NCBI GenBank assembly: GCA_937915965.1
Contig: CALGHC010000821.1
Coordinates: 1 to 33,148, forward strand
Length of the DNA stretch: 33,148 nt
DNA from: an uncultured Myxococcales bacterium
Lineage (GTDB): Bacteria; Myxococcota_A; UBA9042
Reading direction: 5' to 3'
Below, piece by piece: positions 21,348 through 29,411 of this stretch (the stretch's first letter is position 1; the number at the start of each line of letters is the position of its first letter). The notes below the pieces were generated by a model, which was given only the letters and a program-made list of their open reading frames with translations, did no database searches and was not told the DNA's origin. A program made the translations under genes and the position numbers.

Positions 21348-22166
21348 TTATTCCTCGTGGCCGTCAAAGGCGACGCCGTCGGGCAGCCACCTCTTGGTGC
21401 GGGCGTGCTCGCGGGTGCGGGTCGTGCGCTCGGTGCGGTAGCAGTGGCCACGGGCGGCGAGTTGGACGCGGTGGCTCGCACCGGGCAGCGCGCGCTTCAA
21501 CTCCGCGATCACGGCCTGGGGCTCAAAAAACCGGCACGAAAAGATGTCGAAGAAGGCGCGGCCGCTCGCTTCGTAGATGTGCAGCGCGATGTGGCTCTCG
21601 GCGATCATCGTCATCGCCGACAGCACGCCGCTGCCGTCGGCCAGGCGCGAGCGCAGGACATACGGTCGCATGATCGGCGTCATGTCGATGCGAGCGGGCA
21701 GGGTGTCGAAGAGCGCGAACAGGCCGTCCATCTCGCGTGGCCCGGCGTAGCCGTCGATGTCGATGAAGAGGTGCGGGCCGAAGTCTTCGTTGGCGTCGAC
21801 CGGCGGCGCTTGCCGGGTCTCGCGGCGCTCGGTCGTGATCGAGGTCTGCTCGCGTGTCGGCAGGCCCAGCCCGAAGAGGCGCACCGCCTCGCGCTCGTCG
21901 AAGGCCATCGGGCTGAGTAGATCAGCGAAGTAGCACTCGCGATACGAGAACGTATGCAAGGTGAGGTGGCCGCCGGGCAGGAAGACGAAGGCGGAGACGC
22001 CGCAGTCGTCGGGCTCGACGCCGTTGTAGTACGGCAGCAACATCGGCGGCATCGCAGCCGTCAAACCGAGCCGATCGGGCAGCTCCTCGACGAGCTCATG
22101 TACCAAACGGATGTCGTCGAAGCGCGAGCGGTGGCCGCCAAAGCCGTCGAGGGTCAGGTGCTGCAT
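21348..22166 (-). CDS. SpeD-like (S-adenosylmethionine decarboxylase family) protein with two fused domains
   Basis: C-terminal half IAESHIALHIYEASGRAFFDIFSC matches pyruvoyl SpeD active-site spacing; N-terminal half GVSAFVFLPGGHLTLHTFSYRECYFADLLSP is a related but degenerate copy. Confidence 0.8.
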   Translation of the reverse strand: MQHLTLDGFGGHRSRFDDIRLVHELVEELPDRLGLTAAMPPMLLPYYNGVEPDDCGVSAFVFLPGGHLTLHTFSYRECYFADLLSPMAFDEREAVRLFGLGLPTREQTSITTERRETRQAPPVDANEDFGPHLFIDIDGYAGPREMDGLFALFDTLPARIDMTPIMRPYVLRSRLADGSGVLSAMTMIAESHIALHIYEASGRAFFDIFSCRFFEPQAVIAELKRALPGASHRVQLAARGHCYRTERTTRTREHARTKRWLPDGVAFDGHEE

Positions 22167-22173
22167 CTTGGGT

Positions 22174-22209
22174 TCCCTATTGTCGTCCCTATTGCCGTCC
22201 CTATTGCCG
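22174..22209. repeat. 12-bp tandem repeat x3 (TCCCTATTG[TC]CG) upstream of the speD-like gene
   Basis: Units 22174-22185, 22186-22197, 22198-22209. Confidence 0.92.
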
Positions 22210-22246
22210 ACATGCCCGCCATCGTTGCGCTGCGGGACGGTGGATT

Positions 22247-23950
22247 GTGACCCAGGTCATCGCCGTGCCACAATCCCGCGTCGTGAACAGGTGCCACCAG
22301 CAGCTCAGGCCGCGACTCGGGCTGCCGCCTTGGCGGATGCTCTGGTCAGACCTTCGCGGCCGAGTTCGTTTGCCGTTCGCGCGGTTCGTGCGGTTCGTGC
22401 GGTTCGTGCGGTTCGTGCGGTTCGTGCGGTTCGTGTCGTTCGTGCCGTTCGTGGCGCTGTGCCTCGCCTCGCTGGCGGCGCTCGTGCTGGTCTGTGGGTC
22501 TGCACGCGTCGCCCGCGCCGACGGCTTTACGATCTTCCGTGGTCGCGCCGCCGCCGTCCTCGCCCTGGACTGGCAGGGGCAGGACCCGGCCGAGGACGTC
22601 GCCGATCTGGCCACCCGCCTCGACCTCGATCTGCGCCACCCGATCGACGAGTCGAGCCGGGTGCATCTGGGCGCGCGGCTGAGCTGGCGCGCGCTCGCAG
22701 GCCACCGCGATGGCGTGCCGCACGTGACCGCCGACTGGCCCGGCTTTGGTCTGCGCTACGACGCCCACGCCGAGCTTCGTGAGGCGACCCTTGAGTGGCT
22801 GCGGCCCTGGGGCAGGCTGACGTTGGGCAACGACGTCGTCGCTTGGGGTGCCGTCGAAGCCGGTAGCCCCCTGGACATCCTCAACCCAAAGGACTTCTCG
22901 TTGGGATTCGCCGCGGCGGGTGCCGGCGAACCGGGCAGCATGGCGCTGCCCGACCCGATGTTGCGCTATGAGCGTTCGTTCGCCACAGGCGCCCTCGCCG
23001 TCGTCTACCAGCCCTTCTTTGCAGGCCACCGCGTCAGCCCATTCGCCACCGACACCGCGATGTTGTCACCCGCAGCCGGCCCCGCCCTGCCGTCCTCGCT
23101 GCTGGTGCTGACCCGCAGCCTCGACCTGCGCCTCGATCGCCAGCTTGGCGAGGCGCTCACCACCGCGCTTGAACCACCCGCGGCCACCCCCTTGGCCGGA
23201 TCGGTCGCCGCGCGCTGGCGCATGCGCCTCGGTCCTGTCGACGTCGCCATCGACGCGATCGAGGCCTGGGACCGGATGCCGGCCCTTGTCTTTGACGACG
23301 ATGCCGCCACTGTCCTTGGCGCCGTTGGCGCCGCTGGTTTCGACCAGGGCGCGCTGGCGACCGCGTTTCTCGATCCACAGGTGCAAGCGGCGATGGGCCG
23401 GCTCGAGGCGACCGGCAAGGAGCCGACTGATCTCGTCACGGCCAGCTGGCACCGGCGGACGACGCTGGGCCTCGAGGTAGTTGCCGAGCTCGGCGAGGGC
23501 TGGATGCTGCGCGCCGACTTCGCCTTCACTCTGGCCAAAGTGCTGCTTGACGAGGATTTTGTCGCCTTCCGCTCGCCGCTCTCCCAGGTCGCCATGACGC
23601 TGGAGTACGCACCGGACGACGCGCTGGTGATCGTATTGCTTGTCACCGGCGACTGGATTCACCGCGCTCCCCCTGGCCGGGGTGTATTCCTGATGGCCGA
23701 AAAGGAGTTGGGTGTCGGCGGCGGGCTGGCTTGGTCGTTCGGAGACGGTCAGCTCTGGCGCCTGACTCTCGGCGGGCGCCACGGCGTGGTGCTTGGCGAC
23801 AGCGTCGCCACGGGTCGGCTGGGGTACCGTTTCGACGGCGGCCTCGACGCCGGCTTTGGTGCTCTGTGGCTCGCGGGGCCCCCGACGAGCCCCGCTGGTC
23901 TGTTTCGCGACAACGACCAGGTCGTATTCGACGTGCAGTATCCTTTCTAG
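22247..23950 (+). CDS. DUF1302-like outer-membrane porin/beta-barrel protein
   Basis: Signal region then TLGNDVVAWGAVEAGSPLDILNPKDFSLGF, RYERSFATGALAVVYQPFF; C-terminal VVFDVQYPF. Start codon uncertain. Confidence 0.75.
   Translation: MTQVIAVPQSRVVNRCHQQLRPRLGLPPWRMLWSDLRGRVRLPFARFVRFVRFVRFVRFVRFVSFVPFVALCLASLAALVLVCGSARVARADGFTIFRGRAAAVLALDWQGQDPAEDVADLATRLDLDLRHPIDESSRVHLGARLSWRALAGHRDGVPHVTADWPGFGLRYDAHAELREATLEWLRPWGRLTLGNDVVAWGAVEAGSPLDILNPKDFSLGFAAAGAGEPGSMALPDPMLRYERSFATGALAVVYQPFFAGHRVSPFATDTAMLSPAAGPALPSSLLVLTRSLDLRLDRQLGEALTTALEPPAATPLAGSVAARWRMRLGPVDVAIDAIEAWDRMPALVFDDDAATVLGAVGAAGFDQGALATAFLDPQVQAAMGRLEATGKEPTDLVTASWHRRTTLGLEVVAELGEGWMLRADFAFTLAKVLLDEDFVAFRSPLSQVAMTLEYAPDDALVIVLLVTGDWIHRAPPGRGVFLMAEKELGVGGGLAWSFGDGQLWRLTLGGRHGVVLGDSVATGRLGYRFDGGLDAGFGALWLAGPPTSPAGLFRDNDQVVFDVQYPF
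22375..22455 (+). repeat. 9-bp tandem repeat, 9 units (GTTCGTGCG, five perfect) encoding RFV repeats in the signal region
   Basis: gttcgcgcg + 5 x gttcgtgcg + gttcgtgtc + gttcgtgcc + gttcgtggc. Confidence 0.93.
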
Positions 23951-24053
23951 GCCGAGGCCAGCGCGAGGCGCGCCCCTAGGCTGAGCGGTTGCCCCGCCCT
24001 GCGCCCGGTGTCATGCTGCCGGCCGCGACCCCTAAAACTTGGATGGTGAACGG

Positions 24054-25073
24054 ATGGCATGGGACCCTTACGAACAGAAACCCGATGGCGCATCGGGCGG
24101 CGGCGGCTTCGAGACGCCCGAGATCAATGTGCCAAAGAATCTCTTTGTTTACATCCTGCTGGCTCTGGTCGGCCTGATGGCGGTGCTCGCTGTGCGCAGC
24201 GCGATCTACACCGTCGAAGCGCAGGAGCGCGCCGTCGTGCTGCGGCTTGGCGCCCTGAACTCGGTCGAAGGACCGGGGTTCCATTTCAAGCTGCCCTTCG
24301 GCATTGACCGCGCGCAGGTCTTTGAGACGGAACGGGTCCACAAAGAGGAGTTTGGCTTCCGAACCCTGAAGGCCGGCACCCGCACGGAGTACTCCAAGCA
24401 GCGCTTCGACGACGAGAAGCTGATGCTGACGGGGGACCTGAACATCGGCGACGTCGAGTGGATCGTGCAGTACCAGATCTCTGATCCGACGGACTATTGG
24501 TTCAACCTCGACGAGCCCGAGCAGACCGTGCGCGACCTCGCCGAGTCGGTGGTTCGCCAGGTCGTCGGCGACCGCGCAGTCGACCAGGTATTGACCGTGG
24601 GGCGTAGCGCCATCGAGGACCAAGCCCGCCGTGAGATGCAACAGATCCTCACCGAGTACCAGAGCGGCATCAAGATCGTCGCCTTGCAGCTTCAGAACGT
24701 GACTCCGCCTGAACCAGTGCAGCCGAGCTTCAACGACGTCAACCGTGCCGAGCAGGATCGCGAGAAGATGGAGAACGACGCCCTGTCGCAGCTCAACCGC
24801 GAGATCCCCAACGCCAAGGGTGAGGCGCAGCGCACCATCGCCCAGGCCGAGGGCTACCGCACCGACCGCATCAACCGGGCCCGCGGCAATACGGCTCGGT
24901 TCCTCGCCGTGCTGACCGAATACCGGCGCGCCCCCGAGGTGACCCGCCAGCGCATCTACCTTGAGTCGATCGCCGAGGTCATGCCGCACGTCAACGACAT
25001 CACGATCCTGGACGGCAAGAGCGGCGACCGCATCCTGCCTCACCTCGACCTCGGCCGAGGAGGTGCACGATGA
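24054..25073 (+). CDS. hflK: FtsH protease activity modulator HflK
   Basis: MAWDPYEQ..., single TM, SPHFH/band-7 domain with AVVLRLGALNSVEGPGFHFKLPFGID; followed by hflC with stop/start overlap. Confidence 0.93.
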   Translation: MAWDPYEQKPDGASGGGGFETPEINVPKNLFVYILLALVGLMAVLAVRSAIYTVEAQERAVVLRLGALNSVEGPGFHFKLPFGIDRAQVFETERVHKEEFGFRTLKAGTRTEYSKQRFDDEKLMLTGDLNIGDVEWIVQYQISDPTDYWFNLDEPEQTVRDLAESVVRQVVGDRAVDQVLTVGRSAIEDQARREMQQILTEYQSGIKIVALQLQNVTPPEPVQPSFNDVNRAEQDREKMENDALSQLNREIPNAKGEAQRTIAQAEGYRTDRINRARGNTARFLAVLTEYRRAPEVTRQRIYLESIAEVMPHVNDITILDGKSGDRILPHLDLGRGGAR

Positions 25074-26098
25074 GCAACCGCATCGCCATCTTCGCTATTG
25101 GCGCGATCGTCCTCGGCTACCTCGCCATCGCCAACTGCGTGCTCGTCGTCAACGAGTACGAACAGGTCATCCTCACCGCGTTCGGTGAGCCGGTTGGCGA
25201 ACCGATCGTCGAGCCCGGCCTGACCTTCGTGATGCCCTGGTACAGGCATCACACCTACTCCAAGCGGCTGCTGCGCTGGGACGGCGAACGCAGCCAGATC
25301 CCGACCAAGGACAAGCGTTTCATCTGGGTCGACGTCACCGCACGCTGGCGCATTACGGACCCGCTGAAGTTCCTGCAGTCACTCGGATCGTACAACCGCG
25401 CTCAGACACGCCTCGACGACATCATCGACTCCGAGGTGAGGACGATCGTCTCGGAGAACAACCTCATCGAGGTGGTGCGCAGCCGCGCCGGCGCTTTGGA
25501 GATGCCAGACGAGGCGACCGCGGCCGTTTCGCGCGGTGGCCAGCGCCTCAGCCAGCCACCGCTGATGGTCGCCAAGGGTCGTGAGGTCCTGCAGCGCGAG
25601 ATGGTCGCCAAGGCGACCGCCAAGACCTCGGAGAGCTTCGGCATCGACATCGTCGACGTGCGCCTCAAGCGCATCAACTACATCGACGAGGTCCAGCAGA
25701 ACATCTTCAAGCGGATGATCGCCGAGAGGCAGAAGGTGGCCGAGCAGTATCGATCGGAGGGCAAGGGCCGAGCCGCCGAGATCTTGGGCCGCATGGAGCG
25801 TCAACTAAAGGAGATCCGCTCCGAGGCCTACCGGAAGTCCAGCGAAATCAAGGGGGCGGCCGACGGCGAAGCCGCGCGGGTCTACGCCGACGCCTACAAC
25901 CAGGACCCCGAGTTCTACGCCTTTCAGAAGAGCCTCGAGGCCTACAAGCTGATCTTTGGCGCCGAGGGCAAGGGACGACGCTCGACCCTGCTGCTCTCGA
26001 CTGACTCCCAGCTGCTGCGCTACCTGCCCGACCCGTATGGCCGCAGCAAGACGCCGGCGGCGGTCGCGACGCCGCCGACCACCGCAGGCCACCGCTAG
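25070..26098 (+). CDS. hflC: Protease modulator HflC
   Basis: Band-7 domain, VLVVNEYEQVILTAFGEPVGEPIVEPGLTFVMPW, RIERQLKEI..., paired with hflK. Confidence 0.93.
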   Translation: MSNRIAIFAIGAIVLGYLAIANCVLVVNEYEQVILTAFGEPVGEPIVEPGLTFVMPWYRHHTYSKRLLRWDGERSQIPTKDKRFIWVDVTARWRITDPLKFLQSLGSYNRAQTRLDDIIDSEVRTIVSENNLIEVVRSRAGALEMPDEATAAVSRGGQRLSQPPLMVAKGREVLQREMVAKATAKTSESFGIDIVDVRLKRINYIDEVQQNIFKRMIAERQKVAEQYRSEGKGRAAEILGRMERQLKEIRSEAYRKSSEIKGAADGEAARVYADAYNQDPEFYAFQKSLEAYKLIFGAEGKGRRSTLLLSTDSQLLRYLPDPYGRSKTPAAVATPPTTAGHR

Positions 26099-26133
26099 CG
26101 GCCTCGGCGTGCGAGGTCAGACCAGGCTCGCCG

Positions 26134-26406
26134 TCAGCCTCGCCACAGCGTCCACGCGCCCACCGCGATGAAGCCCACGCCAGCGATCCGCGTCAGCACG
26201 GCCGGATCGACCAGCCTCGACACGCCAGCGCCGACCGCGACGCCGATCGCCGTCGCCGCCACCAGCGCCGCCGCGGCTCCGGCGAAGACCGTCAGCTTCG
26301 GATTGTCGCCCTTGGCGGCGTAGAGCATCGTCGCGAGCTGGGTCTTGTCGCCGAGCTCCGCGAGGAAGACGGTCACGAAGACCGTGGCCAGAAGCTTGGG
26401 GTCCAT
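26134..26406 (-). CDS. TMEM165/GDT1 (UPF0016) family protein, half-size
   Basis: MDPKLLATVFVTVFLAELGDKTQLATMLYAAK; single E-x-G-D-K-T motif, about 90 aa. Confidence 0.85.
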   Translation of the reverse strand: MDPKLLATVFVTVFLAELGDKTQLATMLYAAKGDNPKLTVFAGAAAALVAATAIGVAVGAGVSRLVDPAVLTRIAGVGFIAVGAWTLWRG

Positions 26407-26473
26407 TGTTGAGTCCGTGGGATGGGGGTGAGTGAGGGTCGAGGGGCGCCGGCGATGCCGGGACGTCGCGAAG

Positions 26474-27115
26474 TCAGGACGTGGCGCTGCCGTCGCTGCG
26501 GTCGGCGCGTCGGCACAGGCAGGTGACGAACTCCTGGGCAGCGCCCCAGGGCGTGATGTGGGCATCGGTGGCACAGGTGACGCGCTCGAACTTCGCGTCG
26601 AAGACGCCGCTGAGCGCGTCGTCGTCGTAGCGGACCACCGGCAGGCCGCTGCATTTCTCCGGGCCGTTCGGACCGAAAGTCGAGATGATCAACCGGCCGC
26701 CCGGCCGCAGCGCCCGCTCTACCTGAGCGACGTAGGCCGCGCGGTCGTTTGGGTCGACGAGAAAGTGGAACACCGCGCGGTCGTGCCAAAGGCCGTAGCC
26801 CGCCGCCGGCAGCGCGACCTGGGTCACGTCGCCGACCAGCCAGCGCACCGCATGGCCCCGCTCGCCCATGGCGGCCCGCGCCTTCGCCAGGGCGGCCGCA
26901 GAGATGTCGAGCACCGTGACGTCGGTGAAGCCGCGATCGATCAGATCGGCCGTCAGCGTCGAGGCGCCGCCGCCGATGTCGATGATTGGCGCGCTACACG
27001 CGAGCCCGGCGGTATCGATCAGCTCGAGCGAGCGGGCGAGGTGCGGCGCGTACCAGCTCAGACCCTGCGGATCGCGGCTCTTGTAGACGTGGTCCCAGTG
27101 GTTGGCGCGGCTCAT
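26474..27115 (-). CDS. Class I SAM-dependent methyltransferase
   Basis: MSRANHWDHVYKSRDPQGLSWY; IIDIGGGASTLTADLIDRG, VTVLDISAAALAKAR; contained in a longer open frame to 27781. Confidence 0.82.
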   Translation of the reverse strand: MSRANHWDHVYKSRDPQGLSWYAPHLARSLELIDTAGLACSAPIIDIGGGASTLTADLIDRGFTDVTVLDISAAALAKARAAMGERGHAVRWLVGDVTQVALPAAGYGLWHDRAVFHFLVDPNDRAAYVAQVERALRPGGRLIISTFGPNGPEKCSGLPVVRYDDDALSGVFDAKFERVTCATDAHITPWGAAQEFVTCLCRRADRSDGSATS

Positions 27116-27379
27116 GCGAGGAGAATGGCGCGCGGCGAGCCTGGCGGCAAGGTCGCCTGGGGCGAGGCGTGGTTGGCTTCCGGTCGTGCCGAGCGCCTGA
27201 GCCAGAAACCACGCCGTCTCCGACGCGACGCCGCGCTTGCCCTTGACGATCTCGTTGACTCGCTGGACGGGCACCCCGATGCGGCCGGCGAAGGCGACCT
27301 GGGTCAACCCGAGCGGCCGCAGGACCTCCTTGACCAGCACCTCGCCGGGGTGGGTTGGAATGCGCTGTTCGGGAAGCAT
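27116..27379 (-). pseudogene. HigA-type XRE antitoxin remnant, C-terminally truncated and in frame with the methyltransferase
   Basis: MLPEQRIPTHPGEVLVKEVLRPLGLTQVAFAGRIGVPVQRVNEIVKGKRGVASETAWFLAQALGTT then divergence; compare intact copy 29114-29401. Confidence 0.75.
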
Positions 27380-27389
27380 GGTCGTCACC

Positions 27390-27778
27390 TCAGCGGTGGT
27401 CGACGAGCCGCACGTCGTCCGCGTCGGAGGCCGCTTCCGCCCGTTGGCCAGCTTGCGGCCCTGGGCGTCCTTGTGGACGGCCAGGCGGCCGATCAGAGCG
27501 ACGGGCAGCGGGTACCGTGGCAGTCGCTTCTTGATGGCCGTGCGAAGTCGCGTCGATTCTACGTTGGCCATCGACAGCGTGTAGAAGCCGAGGACCGACG
27601 GGTCCGCCGTGTCCGCGCCCGCCAGGACGAAGGTGCTGCCGATGCCGCGTTGGTGGTTGGCGACCGCGTGTGTGGCGAAGAAGCCGTCGAGGGCATCTTC
27701 GCCACACACAAAGCCACTGGCCGCGTCCGCGTCGGTGATCTGGCGGGTGAGCGGTCGAAGCGGGCGACCGTTGGCCAT
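27390..27778 (-). pseudogene. GNAT-type toxin (TacT-like) N-terminal part joined to the tail of a higB gene
   Basis: RPLTRQITDADAASGFVCGEDALDGFFATHAVANHQRGIGSTFVL...LPVALIGRLAVHKDAQGRKLA then junction; overlapping frame ends DADDVRLVDHR*, the HigB C-terminus. Confidence 0.7.
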
Positions 27779-27924
27779 CAACCCGCCCCGGTAAGTGCAG
27801 CCTTGAGGGCGTCGTTGGGCTCGGGCGGATCGTCGATGACCTGACTCTTGCTGAGGCCCAGCTGTTCAGCCAGTTCTTGCAGCGCCAGGGCTCTGCTGTC
27901 CGGTACTGTTGCTTCGACTTGCAT
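27778..27924 (-). CDS. Short RHH/DUF1778-like antitoxin partner of the GNAT toxin
   Basis: 48 aa MQVEATVPDSRALALQELAEQLGLSKSQVIDDPPEPNDALKAALTGAG; TGA/ATG overlap with the GNAT frame; not in the supplied ORF list because of its length. Confidence 0.6.
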   Translation of the reverse strand: MQVEATVPDSRALALQELAEQLGLSKSQVIDDPPEPNDALKAALTGAG

Positions 27925-27938
27925 GGTTGGCGCCCCTC

Positions 27939-27956
27939 TCCCTCAAATTTGAGGGA
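27939..27956. promoter_or_regulatory. 18-bp perfect palindrome TCCCTCAAATTTGAGGGA, candidate TA operator
   Basis: Perfect dyad 15 nt upstream of the antitoxin ATG. Confidence 0.6.
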
Positions 27957-28120
27957 AATCTCAGCGTACGGTCGAAGGCTGGCGGGGTCTGTGGCAGTCA
28001 AGGTCGAAGATGGCAACGTCGCCGAGCTCTTCGACCAGCGCCCATCGCCACGATGTGGTGCCTGGCGCCGGTCGCGGCACGCTCGCCGGCCGGCCCATTG
28101 TCCGGGTTCGAGGCGCGGAC

Positions 28121-28309
28121 GTGCACCATCTCAGTCCCCGATCCGCACGCCGGCTTGGCGTCACTCTTGTCGCGGTCACGGTCATGGCGGTGGCCTGCGC
28201 CGATGGCAACACGGCGGCGGACAACGATCCCGATACCGCCGGTGCGGTCGAGGACGCATCTGCAGGCGCGGTGGCTCAAACATTGAGCCGGAAGTTTGTC
28301 GCTCAGTAA
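28121..28309 (+). pseudogene. Truncated lipoprotein N-terminus
   Basis: MHHLSPRSARRLGVTLVAVTVMAVACADGNTAADNDPDTAGAVEDASAGAVAQ then TLSRKFVAQ* encoded by the 70-bp repeat. Confidence 0.5.
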
Positions 28310-28344
28310 TTACGGAAGGTTGCGGGAGGAATCCCCAGCCTGTC
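28278..28344 (+). repeat. ~70-bp dispersed repeat, copy A
   Basis: aaACATTGAGCCGGAAGTTTGTCGCTCAGTAATTACGGAAGGTTGCGGGAGGAATCCCCAGCCTGTC. Confidence 0.75.
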
Positions 28345-28358
28345 CTCGTTCGGACCTA

Positions 28359-28673
28359 TCACGACCCATCGTTGTCGCCATCCGGCGCAACGCCCGGCGG
28401 GAACAGCCTGTGTCCCTCGAAGACGGTCAGCATATGCACCTCTTCGCCGAGCACCCGGTAGACGAGTCTGTAGGAACGTAGCAAGACCTCGCGCACGTCG
28501 TCTTGCTCCAACTCCGGTACGACGCGCCCGGCCATGGGCATGGAAGCGGCGTCCCTGGCGCGGGCTTGGAGGCGAGTCACCCAGTGGCGAGCCGCAGCCG
28601 CGTTGTCCCGGGCGATGTACCGACGAATCTCGTCGAGATCGCGCAGCGCAAGCGGTAGCCAACGGAGCTTCAT
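28359..28673 (-). CDS. ParE/RelE-family toxin
   Basis: MKLRWLPLALRDLDEIRRYIARDN...REVLLRSYRLVYRVLGEEVHMLTVFEGHRLFP. Confidence 0.88.
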   Translation of the reverse strand: MKLRWLPLALRDLDEIRRYIARDNAAAARHWVTRLQARARDAASMPMAGRVVPELEQDDVREVLLRSYRLVYRVLGEEVHMLTVFEGHRLFPPGVAPDGDNDGS

Positions 28674-28966
28674 GGCGTGTCGAGATGCCCGAACTTGCCG
28701 TCGAGCAACGCGTTCAGGTCGTTGTCGTCGTCGATGGCCATGCCGGCCTCGGATTCCGCGAGCCCCTGATGAACCGCAGCGACGAATCGCTCCCGCTCGG
28801 TCAGGCGATCGTAGTCTTCTGGCGTGACCAGCACCCCGGCCGGTCGGCCATTCTGGGTGATGACCACCGGTCGGCTGTGCTCACGCAATCCACGCATGAT
28901 GCGGGATGCGTGGGTCTTGAACTCGCCGATGGGGATGATGTCGTCTTGGATGCTGATGGGCTTCAT
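28670..28966 (-). CDS. Phd/YefM-family antitoxin
   Basis: IIPIGEFKTHASRIMRGLREHSRPVVITQNGRPAGVLVTPEDYDRL; overlaps the toxin start. Confidence 0.9.
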   Translation of the reverse strand: MKPISIQDDIIPIGEFKTHASRIMRGLREHSRPVVITQNGRPAGVLVTPEDYDRLTERERFVAAVHQGLAESEAGMAIDDDNDLNALLDGKFGHLDTP

Positions 28967-29008
28967 GGGTCCTCCGGAGCGGACCCTCGCATTCTAGTCT
29001 GAATCGTG

Positions 29009-29027
29009 GTCTGAATTCAAGTCAGAC
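29009..29027. promoter_or_regulatory. Inverted repeat GTCTGA-N7-TCAGAC, candidate Phd operator
   Basis: gtctgaattcaagtcagac, with an additional gtctgaat at 28997-29004. Confidence 0.45.
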
Positions 29028-29094
29028 ATTGAGCCGAAGTGTGGGCGTCCTGTGATTCCAAGCGCTTGGTGCGGAGATCCCCACTTTGTCACCA
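29024..29094 (+). repeat. ~70-bp dispersed repeat, copy B
   Basis: AGACATTGAGCCGAAGTGTGGGCGTCCTGTGATTCCAAGCGCTTGGTGCGGAGATCCCCACTTTGTCACCA. Confidence 0.8.
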
Positions 29095-29113
29095 TGGAGC
29101 CCGCAGCCTCCGC

Positions 29114-29401
29114 TCATCCCGCCCGTGCTACGGGCTCCACCTCGTGGTCGGGGCGCCCCGTGGCGAGGTCGTAGCCGCTCTGGAGGTTCATCCAGAACTG
29201 CGGGGTCGTGCCCAGCGCCTGTGCCAGCAGCCAGGCTGTCTGCGACGTGACGCCTCGCTTGCCCTTGATGATCTCGTTGACCCGCTGGACGGGCACGCCG
29301 ATGTGTCGGGCGAAGGCCACCTGCGTCAGCTCCAGGGGACGCAGGAACTCTTCGAGCAGCACCTCGCCGGGGTGCGTCGGGACTCGGTTCTCGGGAAGCA
29401 T
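29114..29401 (-). CDS. higA: HigA-family XRE antitoxin
   Basis: MLPENRVPTHPGEVLLEEFLRPLELTQVAFARHIGVPVQRVNEIIKGKRGVTSQTAWLLAQALGTTPQFWMNLQ. Confidence 0.93.
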   Translation of the reverse strand: MLPENRVPTHPGEVLLEEFLRPLELTQVAFARHIGVPVQRVNEIIKGKRGVTSQTAWLLAQALGTTPQFWMNLQSGYDLATGRPDHEVEPVARAG

Positions 29402-29411
29402 GATCGTCACC

